Counted from the first letter of the stretch, positions 45,516 through 59,035 are shown. The stretch is DNA of 64,000 nucleotides from Allodiplogaster sudhausi (GCA_945643635.1 CALZFC010000248.1:2726501-2790500), one strand, 5' to 3'. The notes: generated by a model not told the origin, from the sequence alone. Translations and numbers: made by a program.

Positions 45516-48120
45516 GTGCAATTTCTGGTGGCAGCTTGCACTCCTCTTCAAGGCAGCCAACGAAGAGAAAAACGATTCAGTCATGGATCGCCTTTGCAGA
45601 GTCATCGTCATTCAAGCAGAACACTGCAGCAGATGTGCAAAATACACTGTCAGATGGGAGAGCCAGAAAGAATGGGGGATCATTGGAGGGAAAACATGAG
45701 ATGGAGGAGGGAATGCCATTCATTCTCAAAAAAGTTCAGTCAGGTTCCCGGAACTAAATACAAATTGTTCTAAGGGTTTGCGGGAGAACTTACCGACCGA
45801 TGCGGAAATATTTGTAGATTTTAGTAATGGGCACCCCAAGAATGTCAAAGAGACACATTGAAAGTAAAATATAAAGAATATATTTTTAAAATGTCTTCTC
45901 TTTTCAGAAGCATCGTCTGCCCGACTTCTGCAACTCTCTGCTTCGCCACTTCTCGCGAATGGTCGACTCGCCCTTCCGGAAAAAAGAAGAAGTCGCTGAA
46001 ACTTCTCGAAGATCACCTTGAAGTCTGCGGAGAGCACAAATATTCAAAGGTTGCAAAATAAGCGGGAACCTTGAAATGGGAACTGGATTTCTTGCGAGGT
46101 TGTAGGAAATTCGTAAAGAGTAAAATATAAAATAAATTGCCTCCTTCCAAGGCCTCTGGTCATACTTCCAGCTATCAAACGACCTCTGGATGGCCAGTCG
46201 GCCTTACTTCGCCATTGTGAGCTATGAGAGCGTTGTGATAATGGAACAATTGCTTCAGTTTGCTGGACGGGTTCGTTCATGGTTTACGGATCCTTTCTCT
46301 TTCGATCTCCCGCTTTCTTTCTCGCTCTCTTACACCTTTAACATCTTGCTATTTTATAGCACCACGACTGGCGCTCCTCGCAGTGCATTCATTAAGGTTC
46401 TACTTCATACTATTATGCACATTCCGTGGAGCACAGTTACACTTTCCTAGTCTTGACCAGCATTCTAAAGTTAAATGGCCGAATAGACTCAATTGCTGCC
46501 TCTCCTCGTCGACGCGACCATCCGCCGCTTCGAGAGCATTTACGAAAAGCCATTTTATGCGGGCAAAGACGTGGATGCGGGACTCTCTCTCTCATCCTCT
46601 TCCACTTCGAGTACTGCTCAGATGACGGTATCTTCGAGAAGGTTAGCGGTGCACAGATTGATTTCTTTAAAGGTTGTTGAAAAAAATAAACAAGTGAGAA
46701 TATGAATCAATCACTAATAATTGAATGAAATAAAAGAATGATCAGATCATCACCGCCGTCCGCACCGGCTTCTACAAATGCGTCGACATGTCCTCGCCTC
46801 ACGAAAACATGTCCTCTGAACCTTGCGTCGCTCATATTATGGGCCGCCGGCCACGGCGGAACTCCGGTTACTATCTGTCTCTGCAGAAGCAAAAGAGATG
46901 TTTTGTGCTGTTAGGAGCATAGCAGAGCGTAGGCGTAATAAGACAACTCCCAGTTTGACCACGGATCCTACCTCGCACACAAACTCCTTGGCAAGTTCCT
47001 ATCGGACGAGAAGCTCATGCTCTTCTACTGCGAGGCAATCGGCCGCAAGCGTCCCTGTAATGCTGCGTGCGTTCACTGTTTATTCATTCTGGAAGCAATT
47101 ACTGTAAAGAAAAAACAGTTGATCGCACCAAAGTGTAACAGTGCACTTCTTGCCACACAAAATAACCAGTGCATTTGAAGAATACACATTTTGAAGAAAA
47201 ATATTTCGAAGAAAAATTGTGGGAAGAAACTCACGGAACCCCAAGCTTCTGCAGTACATACATACGTATATACTATCACTAATCTTTAAAAAAAACCTTC
47301 CCATTTAGCATCGTTAAATTTCATCAACGATTAATAAATAAAAATAGAATTCTTGCGTACAATCTCCGGGACGCCTTCCGCTTTGGCTGGACCAAAGATG
47401 TCTTCATCGCCTCGAATTCCTGCATCACGCTTGTCAACAGCATCGTTGACTGCCTCCGCCGTGTCATAATCAAGCACGGAGTTTCGGTGGGTGACTGTAG
47501 AACATTTGTTACGGTAACAATTTTAAAATAATTAATATGTGGTTTTACTAACGCGGGTCGATTTGCATTTGTCTAAATGCTAATTCCAGAAAATTTTAAC
47601 AATTCTTTTTAACTTGTTACCAAGTTTTTCTTACAAAACGCCCTCAAATCAGAATAAATTATAAATATTTGAGAATTTAAATGACCTTGATATACAACTG
47701 TACAATCATTCGATACTTGGTTCCATTAATTTGAGAATTTGAATGTTCAGACGTTGTACGAATGCAAATGCGATTTCTGTTCCCTTCTAATCTACAACTG
47801 CATTTCTATTCTGGAAAACCTCGTGACCCCGGCCACTTTCATTGACATCGCTAACGTCAGTCACCTTTTAACCTCTTTCACTTCTTAGACGTGTTCAATA
47901 CAGCTCAACTGAAATAAATACGCAAATAATAGATATCTTCTAAAAGGAGTGGCAGATGATTGCAATGACCATATACAAATATATGTATGTATGTATGTAG
48001 CTTTCTCATCATTCTTGCTTCCTTGAGCGCGAAGACCTGGCGGAGATCGTTCGCGGCGCAGTCGTCTTCGCTTCCGCTCAGTCGATTGCAAAGACAGGAA
48101 CGCACAGCAATGCTTAAGAC
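45516..48120 (+). CDS. Unrecognised multi-exon plus-strand gene Y1
   Basis: Exons suggested by open frame and splice signals: about 45516-45740 (one frame reads KRKTIQSWIAFAESSSF); 45907-46045; 46143-46270 (SFQGLWSYFQLSNDLWMASR); about 46485-46640; 46742-46910 (IITAVRTGFYKCVDMSSPHE); about 46955-47055 (GSYLAHKLLGKFLSDEKLML); 47350-47515 (NLRDAFRFGWTKDVFIAS); about 47755-47855 (TLYECKCDFCSLLIYNC); about 48020-48098. Base composition and codon choice contrast with the AT-rich introns. No known domain recognised, no signal peptide seen, and the start is not found. It may join the following exons into one gene. A soluble intracellular protein is the likeliest reading. Confidence 0.45.
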
Positions 48121-48427
48121 ATGAAGAGGGCCGCAGTCAGCCTCTTCATTACTATTCTGAAGGAGGGAGAACGACAAGGACGACTGGAACAGCTGCTCGG
48201 AAATGGCTCGTGCTTGAGTCCCACTCTCTTCTCTCCACGATTTACATAACTAGAGAAACAGTCAACAGAGATAGAGGTCGATTGAGGCGGAGCGAGAGGG
48301 AGTTAGAGAGTGTAAGATGGAGAACGAAAGATAGAAAGACGGAGTCTAAGAGGAAGAGGACTTGTCTTTGATCTATGTACCTGCGACCCCCCTCCCTCCC
48401 TGAAAGTTATCTATTTCTGCAGGCCTA

Positions 48428-50407
48428 CTCCTAGCCCTGCTGGAGGTCCAGCCTCGCTCCCCAATCGCGATTCCCCGCCCGCTTCTCCAACGAATTTGCA
48501 CGACGTATCCGGGATGGGCTTCCAAGACCTTCAACCAGCTCGCAGTTCGCTCTGCGAACGGGGCCCTCAGAATCTTTCTCCATTCATTTATAAATAATAT
48601 GCTAAGGAATTCTAGCTCCTGAAGCAAACCTGGAAATGTTTGTTCTAGACCAAAATCAAGATATAAACAGCTTTAAAAAAGGTTATTTAAATTTGTAATT
48701 CTGTTAGATTATTTTAAGTGTCCCACCACTGGCCAAGTCGGAGTTCTACGACCATCGCATCAGTGCGGAAGAGCCTCTCTTTCCGGTTTGGAAATCTTCC
48801 TAACAGAGAAACTTTTTAGTTCTTTCTTCTCCTAATCATTTACTTATTTTGTCTCTTTGTTTCGAAGTTATACATTTGCTGTTTGAAGAGCAGCGCAACT
48901 GCCAAGGAAGTCAGCGCCGCCGGAGCAGTGGCCAAGGAAGTCAGCGCCAATGGCGCGGCGGAGGCTTCTTCTGGTTAGCCCGCGGATATCCTAAGGAGTA
49001 TTCCCATAAATTGAGGGGCTCTTTCTCCTGGGGGGCTCTATTATACCGTTTTTGGGCCTTGAACCCATCGGAATCTCGATCAGAATCTACACATTGTTTG
49101 CTTAAAGTTTTCTCTTATTTTTGTAACCCACGAATATACACTTAAAATATTCCCTCAGAGTCGCATTCGCTGGCCGCGGCTTCCTGGACTCGTGCGTCCG
49201 CCTCAGATGGGCTCTTCGCCCTTCCGATTCTCGCGATCATCACCTCCTGCCTTTCCTTCGATGATCTCACTTCTCTACGCCTCTCCTGCCGTGCTGCGCA
49301 CGCGGTGATCGAATTATAATTTCACCGTTTTCTCTTTTGCTCGATGAAATCTTTGTACCCTTGTTTTTGTATATTTTTTTAATGTAGGCAATATTTTTAA
49401 GCAATCTTATTTATCCGTTAAAAATTTCTTATTCAAACAAAAAATATATACTTACTTATGAATTGCTAACAGCCCGTCTCTCGTCAACTTGGCTCCGTCG
49501 CTATCCCTCGATGTTCTTCGCCGTCTGCTTCCCGCTCTCCCGCCTCTTCATAGATCCTCTGTCCACACTCTGTGGAGTGTGCATGCCTGGTCCAAAGTGC
49601 ATCACCACTTGAACCCGGTGGCAATCCGTCGCGTCGACTTTATCGACACATTTGGAGTGACACAACTGATGACGATTTTCGAGGTCAGCTATTATTATTC
49701 CTCTCCTTTTTTTACAAGCGAGTAGTGAAAATATTGAGATAATAGTTACTAATTCATATCTGCTCTGCGAAAATCAAATTAGATTTTTTAAATATGTTTT
49801 GTTTAGCAATGATGACACGAAGTGTTGTCATCTGTAAAGAGATAATATAATATTTTTCAGTAGTCATTTGTTTGTACTCATTTAATCTTGATCGATGACG
49901 CTTTTCGTTGAGGAACCCTTCGAGTTGGTCGTGTGGCTTTCGTTGAAAGGTTCCATCGTCACTCCGAGTGCGTGGGCGAAGCTCGCTGAACTCTTCCCCA
50001 ACACACGACAGATTGTCGTCTCGCCTCACCTCGCTCTCCCGGCGTCAGTTCTCGAAATTTCGACATTTATCATGCCAGCAAAAGAATATATAAATACTAT
50101 ATAATAGATACTATACAATAAAATAGATAATGGAGCAAAAGTGAAAAGTAGATACATAATATAGCTCTTTCATTTGATTGGAAAGGCCCAAATTGTTTCT
50201 TCTGTAATTTTTTACCATCAACAAGCAAATTAATAAATGCGATGTATATCTTAATTCCTTTTGAGGGATTGCCCTCGCGACTTGCTGAAGACACCGGAGC
50301 AGAAAAAGAAGGCGGAGAGAGTGGCTGGCAAGCAGTTTGAGAGTCTCCTCATCACTCTCATCGGCTGCTTCAAGCTCCTCGAGCGCAGCGAGCTGGTAGC
50401 AGGATAG
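48428..50407 (+). CDS. Unrecognised plus-strand gene Y2 with F-box-like segments
   Basis: Exons: about 48428-48580 (IPRPLLQRICTTYPGW, then FNQLAVRSANGAL); 48722-48788; 48885-48975 with two KEVSA repeats; about 49158-49318 (LPILAIITSCLSFDDLTSLR, then LSCRAAHAVI), which follows the F-box pattern of an initial LP, hydrophobic helix, LSFDDL and a conserved C-R; 49470-49684 (SLDVLRRLLPALPPLHRSSV), again F-box-like; 49895-50050; 50275-50407 ending TAG (KAERVAGKQFESLLITLI). F-box proteins bridge substrates to SCF ubiquitin ligases and are greatly expanded in nematodes. The F-box call is by eye and uncertain, and the number of genes here may be two or three. Confidence 0.4.
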
Positions 50408-50409
50408 AA

Positions 50410-51790
50410 GGAGGTGCTTAATAATATATCGTCTCTTTCAGCCATTGCTTCGTGCTCTATTCTAAAGCAATGGACTGAAAATTGAAATATGTGACTCACG
50501 AAATCTTTTGACCTCTTCTTTATGATCTATCTATGCCTTATGACAGTCGTTGAGGCAACCTGGGATGTATTTTAATTTAGTATCGAAGACCCTTCTTCCT
50601 TTTTGCATTAGTTTCTCCTCTTCCTTTCAGTTCTCGTGGCTCCACACCCATTCTTCTACAATTATCATCTATTGCCTCCTTTCATTGGCAACTCCCTCAA
50701 CCACCTCGACCAATAAAACTTCAAAAGAATGTTCAGTTATACACCAAAGGATGCCAAAGACCATTTGAGAAGAAAAGAAATCACACAAGGCTACTGACAA
50801 CTTCCTACATACCACAGAATAGCTGCACTGCACAGAAGAAGAAAGGCAATAGGCTTGATCTGTAGTGATAATAAAAAAACATAGTTAAAATTTTGTCCTT
50901 ATTTATGGCTATTTAAAATGCTTTTCTGTATGAACGTTGTTGTTATTGTTGGTACTATGTCATCCCACAGGGAATATGAAAAAAAGACGTAAATAAATAT
51001 TGAATAATTAAAAAATAACTTACACACCTCTTCCAGATGCCTCCACTTCACGAATTGTCATCGTCAAAGTCAATCGAATTCTACGCCGTTTCTCAGGTCA
51101 ATTTGTATGATTTGGCGGGAGATTCAAATTTTACCTTTATGATCAGGGATCTAAAATGTAGCAATCCGGGAATACAGCGACGACTCGAGGATTCCTCCTC
51201 TTCTTCGCAGACTTTGCCTTCCGAGTTCCTTTCACGGAATGGACAATGGAGTCATTCGTGTTTGACATTCTTATTAAAAAGAGAGTTCTCATTGTCAGAG
51301 GAAGAGGACATGGGATGGAGCGGAATTGATTGATTGGCATTCTAGCAATACTTCTGGATGACGGTGGTGTGTCTCGGCTTACAGTACTACTGTGCCGTTA
51401 GTCTCAGTTTGTTCACAAGTCATAAGTATGCACAGTTTATTATGGAGACACAGGAAACAAGTCGGTATGAGTTCAGTTGTAGAGAGAATGAGAGCAGATC
51501 AGAGAGATACATGTATGCACATTGATAGGGAGGGACCGCGACGCGGTCGCATCGCGTTAACCCCGCCCAGCAAGTGCGAGCACAACTACGCGGGCCGCAA
51601 CCCAATAGACTGCATTTATAATCGCGCGGTCTATATAATTTTTTAGACCAGAAAGTGCTCACTTCCTGGCCTTCAATAAATATCACAAGAAACTTGATCT
51701 ATTCGGCCTTTGTGTTTTTTTAAGTGGAGTCTGCCGGCATCCATGTCTCTCTCTCTCTCTTATTGTTAGTTCACTATCTCTCTCTAACTT

Positions 51791-51829
<39 letters not shown>

Positions 51830-52440
51830 AAGTCTCGTTCACACTTTCTCTCAAACGTTTGTTACCTCTCTCTAACACCCGCTCCTTCTCTCTTTCTTGT
51901 ATCTCTTGTTCACTCTCTCTCCCTCTCTAACTCTCGCTCACACTCTCTTTCTCTTTCGTCCGTCATCTCAGACATGCATTCATGTTGATTTCCTGTGCTT
52001 CTTTCTTCGTCCTGCTTTTTTTTCTTTGTGATTCTTTTCGAGGAAGTGCAACTTTTGAATCAAATTCTAATTGGTGTGTCAGGACAAACAAGTGGTGTAT
52101 TCAGTAACTACGGGAACATTTACCCAGGTTGTCGGCTACGTACACCATCGCGAGAAAATAAAATGTACACAGATTTCACGACTTTGGCATTTCAGTATGT
52201 ATAATAATCTTTTCTTTGTTAGTTTTTTAGTCAAAAGTTTTAGCAAGAGCAAAATGTCATCAAAATAATCAACCAGAATTGACATCCATTCGAAACAAGC
52301 GTCACATTTACATATGTACACCCGCTCTTACCGTACACTTTAGAGTAATTCAATGGACTTCCATTCAAGATATTTGAAAGTAATGAACGCATATTACTAT
52401 ATTTTCGGTGATCGTCTTCTCTAAGGTATTTTTGCAAATC
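50410..52440. other. Spacer with an orphan EGAS flank
   Basis: 51660-52040 repeats the EGAS 5'-flank layout: the ACTTGATCTATTCGGCC box at 51690, CT tracts at 51745 and 51790-51825, then the TCAGACATGC segment at 51967. No EGAS gene starts beside it, so a copy has been lost or moved. A weak plus-strand frame at 51037-51333 is not supported by anything else. 51520-51600 is GC-rich with a small palindrome, GACCGCGACGCGGTC. Confidence 0.55.
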
Positions 52441-52449
52441 TAAGAGCTC

Positions 52450-55400
52450 TCAGTCTTCTTGAGTCGTTCGGCAAAGAATAAAGATGAGGAGTCCAATCTC
52501 TGCGATGAATGAGATTGAAAGTCCAATCAAAGCACCGCCAAACGAGCCAATCGCACTCATCACAGTGTGTTAAAAAAAATATATATTTTTTATATAAAAG
52601 TTAAAATTAAATAAAAACATCTGAAAAGGATTTTTATCCGTATCACATGAGTATTGATCTCAATTCTATTTTTCAAACTCAAGGTTTTTCTGTAAGAAAT
52701 AAAGAATATATTCTTAAAAGAAGAGGAAAAACGGAAAAACTCCAACCGAATTCCTGTGATGCTCTTTAATGGATGCAACATTACTACTGCTCAGGAAGAC
52801 ATGAACTTCACTCTGTAAATGAGATAGTTAAAGAAAACTAGTGTTTGCGTTCTTTTTCGATACAATTCAATGGTAACTTGAAATCTGGGAATGTTTCGCT
52901 TTAAAATACGAAATCGTACCGTGCTCGTCTTGTTGCATGTCCTATGCGAATCGTATCGAGTCGAATCCACACATGCTATCTGTAATTTCTTGCATCTACA
53001 TATACAATGTGTATCTCTTCTCTCTCTATCTTATCTCTCTCATATCTCCCTTTCTCCCCTCATCCTCCCTCTCTCTTTATCCTTCTTAGTGAATCACGTC
53101 ACCTTGGTTGGCATTTGAACTGTCGAAGAGAGAACGTGGAAGTGTTCTGTCTGGCAAGCGGGTGGACAGAAACATTCGCTTGTTTTCTCTGCGAATCGAG
53201 CCGTCGTTTCAGCCACGCACGTCGACCCTTCATGCATACAAAATCAAATTATTATTTATATTATTCAATAAAGTATATTGTTGTGGAAAATACATTTGTT
53301 ACAATCATGCTTTAGATCTAAATTCGATTTGGGAAAAAAAAGATTGGGTCGAAATCGTACAAGCTCCATAATCGCAGCCGAGAACATGGCTCGGCTTCGG
53401 AAAGCTCGCGTCCATGCAACCGCACGAAGCGAAGATAACATCTTGTTGGCACGAGCGAAAACAGCTCTGGAACAAGATTTCACGAGGAAGGCATACAAAG
53501 CAAAAGCTTCGTTTCAAAATGTTCTTACTGTTTGATTTACCGATTTGGTTTACAATTTGATTTACTGATCTGAATTCACTATCTAATTTAGTATCTGATT
53601 TACAGATTTGATTACTTCGATAGAGTAGCCACCCCCTGCATAGAACGAGGCAACTTCAGCTGATGAATGCACGCAACTTCCTAGTAGTCGAATTAATTTC
53701 TGGAAATGATAAAAAACTTTTCTATATGGCTCATCTATTCGAAGCGGCACCTTGTTCACTTTGAAGTGGCTGGTTGTCGCATCCAGCGAGGAATGCAGAG
53801 GCGACTCCATCGAAATTCTATGGCCGGCTCAAGAGTAAAAAATTTAGATGAATGTGTGCTTCATTAACACAATATGATATTATATAAATCATGATGCATC
53901 TCATTTGTTGAAATGACTAGAAGAAGAAACCGGTGCACTAACGTGGCGCGATAAAGACGTTGACACCGCTAACTTCAATCCATCCCGGACTTTCATGGGG
54001 CATCGATTTCAGTTTCACTCGAAGTTCTTTAAGAAAGGGTATTATTTTAGCTAAAACGTTAAATATATTATTATAGCTAAAAATTTAAATAAACAACACT
54101 TTCTGTCAAGTTGAAAATGTGATTAAACGAAAGATAAAAAAATATCATTTCTAACCTCCTCGTTGCCCAATATGACGAGCGCGTAAAGAGTTGTTTGAAT
54201 TAATAGTGAAACAATTACCGAGAGTCTGGTCGAAGTGCTCCGAAAACCAGTCACTAAATTCATATTTATTTAGTTTATGATATTATTATAAACAATCACC
54301 ATAATGCTATTTCATTCTCTCTCCCTCTCTCTCGCTCTCTCTCTCTTAAATGTTCTCTCTCTCTTGCTCTAACCCGATCTTGATCTCTTTCCGTTCAAAT
54401 ATCGCATACTCTACGATGTCCTCGAGCTGCCAGCTCAAGTCCCACAGCCGCTCCTCTCCGAATGGTGCAAGTAGTGAGGGAAAAGCTGCCCGGAAAACAC
54501 CCGGCGCAAAGTGGCTTCGGGACATCAGCTGGGATATTAAGATTATTGTTCTGATCATTATTCATGTATATATATAAGAAAAAAATATGTATATATTACT
54601 AGTAATACAACTTAAGACCGTGCATCATCTTGGAAGTCATGATTATTGTTATGCATCGAGTTGCAAGAACTTGGGATAAAAGAGTATCTAGAACCTCAAG
54701 CGTTGCATGTTTTGTCGTGTTCGCAAGGCTGGCGACGACTTGAAGCTTCGAGACATCTAAATCGAGATTTCAGACGAAAAAAAGTAACCAAGATGGCTTT
54801 TGTTAGACCACATAATATGCTATAAAAATATTTTAATCGACCGTAATCTATTTGAATATTCATGAGTCGCGTCTCTCCAAATCACATGCTCTCTCTCTCA
54901 CACTCTCCATTCTGTCATTTAGTAATTTTGTCGTCTTTAATAAGTGTAAACTGGCCGACCTACTGTACAAAATCTGCCAGCATATTCTGATGAGCATGTG
55001 CATGTGATCGTGGAATTCGTGCCATCGACTGCACAGCTCGCTGCGATGTCCACGCTTTGGCAGCTGAAACAATACTATTAAAGCAATAGACGCATATATG
55101 TAGTATGTATGTATGTAGATATATGTATTAATGGCATCCTCGTTGCTTTTCTCTAAAAGCATTTGTTATATACATAGATAAAATCCTGCAATTCAACGAA
55201 CATTGAATCAGCATTTGTTCCCTGAGCTGTCATGTATCGGACACACATCGCGGTATCGACTGATGTCGACGTCATCGACGTAGAAGTCGAGTCTGAACTT
55301 GTTGATGAGGTAGTGGTAGACGAAGATGACGAGGACGAAGTGGAAGAGGCGGTGGACGTTGTTGAAGTCGTTGCCGTCGTCGTTTTCGTTGTCGTGGTGG

Positions 55401-57066
55401 TGGTTGATGTCACTGAATGTGGATTCATGTACCTATTAATATGCTCTCTCCTCTTAGTTGTGCATAAGAGTGAATAAGTAAAATAAAATAAACACAATCT
55501 AGGAAGACAATAGACGCGGTCCAAACCATTCGGGACGCAGCAGGCCGCACGAGCAGAAGTCGCAAGCACGGTTCCGTTATTTGAGCGGCTCTTCTCGCAG
55601 TCCGAGTTGTAGCATTCCATTGATAGGATTGGATCGGGCCAGAAGTTTGAATACTCATAAACCTGCGCAAGTGTTCCCAGAGAGACCATATGAGTAACTC
55701 TGCCATTTTTTTTAACCAAAGAAACGAACACGCGATAAAAGAAAAAAAAGGATGAACCATCAACATACAAACATGATGGCGGGCGATATGCAACGGTACG
55801 TGTTACATGGAGTCTGTTCATAGATCCATAGGCTAGTGTCGGCAAAGTAGCCTTCGGGGCAGGTACTATATGGAAATTTCTCGGAGCACGTTGTGCAGGT
55901 TTTCGTAGCAACTGGTAAAGAATAAAATTAATTATTTAGTTTATAATAGTCAATCAACTTCAGACGTACCCCATATGGTCGAATTGTTGATTACTGCACA
56001 TGTACATGTAGTCAGTGGGTATTTGTTGTACCATTCTCCCTGGGGAAATACTGACATATCATATTTTGTGAGAAAATTGCGTTAACGCAACAATATTCTG
56101 TACTTTCTATGTCGTATTTAGCTTACAAGTACCGTAATAAATGCATAAAATATACAAAACAAACCGCTTTCCAGCAGCGCAGTTTTGTGCGGTAAACAAC
56201 TTTACCCTGGTGTACCTGAATATTTAATTTATTATATCGCTCAGTTCCTCGTGACTTGGATGGATTGATTGTGAATGTAACTTTTTTTTCAAACAAGTTT
56301 AAAGTTGTGCTCTTGACAACGGTTTTTCATGTTATTCTAGAGTCTGATGTAATTAGTTCGGGTAAGAGCGTACACATCGTATAAATCCAGTTCTGCAGAC
56401 GAGATCCCAGCTTGTTGCATCGCAGCCCTGATCGTAGGAGGGGTAGAATGAGCCATAATTCCACGACTCATCGGCAGGGGCCGGGCCGAGCGTCTCGGGC
56501 GGAGTTGTACAGAATACTGCAGATATTACGGACATTTTCGCCTGGCAATCTCACACCTCATCGCTCAAATGCAAATTTTGAGTTGTGTGGCCAAACATTT
56601 GCCAGAGGCATCCTTTAAACCCCTTTAACTAAATGAGTGGTCTTCGATAAAGAATAATTTGAACCCATTTTCATTATGGGCTCTGTGGTGATGAACGTAA
56701 ATATTATGGAATGTCTTTATTGCGCTAACCGCAATCTTAAATTAGCAATTATCGGTTTAATATGAATGATCATTAAAAGTTAATAGCAGCAATAACGTGG
56801 CAGAGGAGTTGTTGTCGTTGTTGATGAAGCAGTGGTTGTCGTGTCGATCGCAGCTGCTGAAAGCGAGCATAGTCACTGGAGAATGTGCAACAAATCGGCA
56901 ACCTCTTACAATTAGATAATAATAAGTATTTAATAAACAATATTGGATTGTATCCTTGAATATTAGTAAGCGACAACGAACAATAAATTTTAACATATTT
57001 TCACGTTTGCTAACCTGCAGTCGTTGAAACAATGAGAGAAGCAATCAAGCGAATCGTGCTCGTCAT
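52450..57066 (-). CDS. EGAS-like DEG/ENaC channel D
   Basis: Exons with phases that close: 57015-57066 (MTSTIRLIASLIVSTTA); 56797-56856 (Thr-rich, TPLP); 56374-56516 (SWNYGSFYPSYDQGCDAT); 55970-56039 (TTCTCAVINNSTIWG); 55769-55911 (CTTCSEKFPYSTCPEGY); 55527-55662 (ECYNSDCEKSRSNNG, CC); mucin-like from 55412; EGF-like about 54960-55065 (CTCSSEYAGRFC); to 54756; 54374-54528; 54156-54253 (GNCFTINSN); 53943-54026; about 53740-53815; about 53615-53703; about 53370-53470 (SCFRSCQQDVIFASCGCMDA); 53095-53235 (ECFCPPACQTE); 52920-52995; 52740-52815; last exon to TGA 52450 (GGALIGLSISFIAEIGLLIF). GLS is the G-x-S filter motif. No first transmembrane helix besides the N-terminal hydrophobic segment. No disabling change noticed, so D is the best candidate for a functional copy. 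Confidence 0.82.
54960..55065 (-). other. EGF-like module exon of EGAS-D
   Basis: Reads CQSVDIAASCAVDGTNSTIT, then CTCSSEYAGRFC, the Cys spacing of a compact EGF fold. The equivalent exons in A (14292-14398) and C (40308-40415) share CQTVDLAASCATN and CTCSAGYAGSLC. B and E have no such exon. Confidence 0.75.
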
Positions 57067-58560
57067 GGTTTGTTGTTATCCTACCTTTAAAATCATAATA
57101 GCAAAAAAGACTGAAAAAATTAACATATCCAACGGATGAAGTGTAAAAATTATATAATTTTGTTATTCAGCCCTGTTCAAAAGTAGTAATAGAACCGGAT
57201 TATAAAAGAGAACCTATGCATGCGCATGAAAACTAACAGGAATTTAAAATGTTAGATTCATATATTGTGGGTGTTATATTCTTTTTAAAAAAAGGAGGTA
57301 AGTCGTCCGCACTAATTTTTCACATAGCGAGTGCTCACCCTCACATCAGCTTCAGCCATTCAGCAAATATTCCAAGAAACTTGATCTATTCAATGTTTGA
57401 AAATTGATCTATTGGTGATGTTTTCATTCTTTATTCGCTCTCGAACCTCCTCTATTTGTCTAACTCTCGTTCCCTCCATCCCTCTCTCTCTCTCTCTCTC
57501 GTCCGCCTTTACTGCCAATTCCTTTCTATCTCTTACCCGTTTTTCTATCTTCATCCAACTCAGACATGCTGCTTTCATTGACTTTTTTCTTCGACCTACT
57601 TATTTTCTCTGATTCTCTTTACGGCCTGCCATCTCTTCTTCTATTTCTGTGGGCCCCTTGCAGACAACACCAGAAGATGAGTGAGGAAACATTTGTGCTC
57701 GGGCAGGAATAGTGTCTGCCGGAGGCAAGCGAGATGGTGAGGGCTTGTCGAGTTGCGATGGCAATGAAGGGACGACAGACCTACTCTGGACGTGCACGAC
57801 CACACGACCGACGAGCACTGGGAGCCCTGGACTTTCACCCCTTCAGGAGCCCCATTTGTAAACCAGCGATACAAACGGCACATATATTTTGGCCAACCCG
57901 TAGGGCTCTAATTTCCGGCCCGTCACGGGCTTCTTTGGGTTTCGGGCCTGGCCCGATTTTCGAATCTCAAAATTTTACTTCACTTTGTTATGTGAAAATA
58001 AAAAAAGGCTGTGCCCAAAAATTTATAATACTTCCGAAAAAAAAAGTTTACCATCAATTTGCTTAGAATTTCTGACTTTCACAAGACCTTTCTTGGGCCG
58101 CACGGGCCGGGACGGCCATTTTGCACCTCAAGCTATAAACATGCCCAAGCTATAAAAACGTCCGAGAGACTTTCATATCTCTTTTGTAGCGTAGAAACTT
58201 GCTCCTGGTGAGTTGAAATTGAAGGGATCCCTCCCTGTGCTCGTTGGTAGTATTGACGCGAGCATACAAAGCAGTTCTATCGTCGCGGATTGCCATCGCA
58301 ACTCAGCAATCCCCTCCCCCCACTCTTTCTACCCATGCACAAATGATTCCTCACTTAGCTTCTGCTATTGTCTGCGATGGGTCTTGAAGAAACAAACGGA
58401 GAGAGGGCAGACCTCGAAGAGGCACGAAAACAGACGCCCAAGACATCAGAGATTGGCGATGATAGAGAAAGGGCATGGAAAGGAAGAGGAAGAAAAGAGA
58501 GAGAGAGAGAGAGAGGAGAGAGAGTCATCGAAAGTTAGGCAGAGAGATAGCGAGAGCTAC

Positions 58561-58596
<36 letters not shown>

Positions 58597-59035
58597 GCGA
58601 GAGTTAGAAAGAGAGTGGATGAGCGAGAGAGAGACATGAAGGTAGTGAGACATAAAGGTAGTGAAACAACACTGTAAAACATCACAAAGGGCGAATAGAT
58701 CAAGCTTCTTGGAATATTTAAAAGAAATCCCAGAAACTGAGATTATGGGTGAAAAATTAACTTTCCATCTTTAGAAAAATTAAATAAATCTTACAACTTT
58801 CGTGCTTGTGAGTTGTTCATGTCAAAAATTTATTCAACTTACGTCGCGCTAGGTTTCAATTTTAGACCGATTCATTTCACTGCAACAGCATTGCTGAATA
58901 ATAACTAATTCAAACCGTTCATTTTTGCTGCATTTGACTATTTTTACAAGATTATTTTTAAAAAGGTAGAATCTAATTCTGTCTATTTTTTCTAATAAAC
59001 TGCATACACATCAACTTTTATAGATAGGACACTTC
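57067..59035. promoter_or_regulatory. Divergent intergenic region between EGAS-D and EGAS-E
   Basis: The two halves are inverted copies of one flank: AAATATTCCAAGAAACTTG at 57363 pairs with its inverse near 58690; the CT tract at 57480-57500 pairs with GA at 58495-58595; and the TTGCGATGGCAAT block at 57758 pairs with its inverse at about 58285. The centre (57890-58130) is a distinct GGCCCG-rich stretch containing inverted words (CCGGCCCGT at 57916; ACGGGCCGGG at 58103). Promoters for both genes must lie here, but no TATA box or start site could be fixed. Confidence 0.6.
58490..58605. repeat. (GA)n microsatellite
   Basis: Two GA tracts (58497-58525 and 58562-58592) mirror the CT tract on the D side of the inverted duplication. 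Confidence 0.85.

Noticed and set aside
51520..51600. GC-rich palindromic stretch considered as an RNA gene
   Set aside because: Only a 5-6 bp palindrome is present; no tRNA arms or other RNA signature could be built.
55232..55477. Plus-strand Val/Asp/Glu-rich ORF
   Set aside because: Antisense of the mucin-like exon of EGAS-D.
1011..58605. Simple tandem repeats considered as a CRISPR-like array
   Set aside because: The repeats are dinucleotide microsatellites without unique spacers, in a eukaryotic context.
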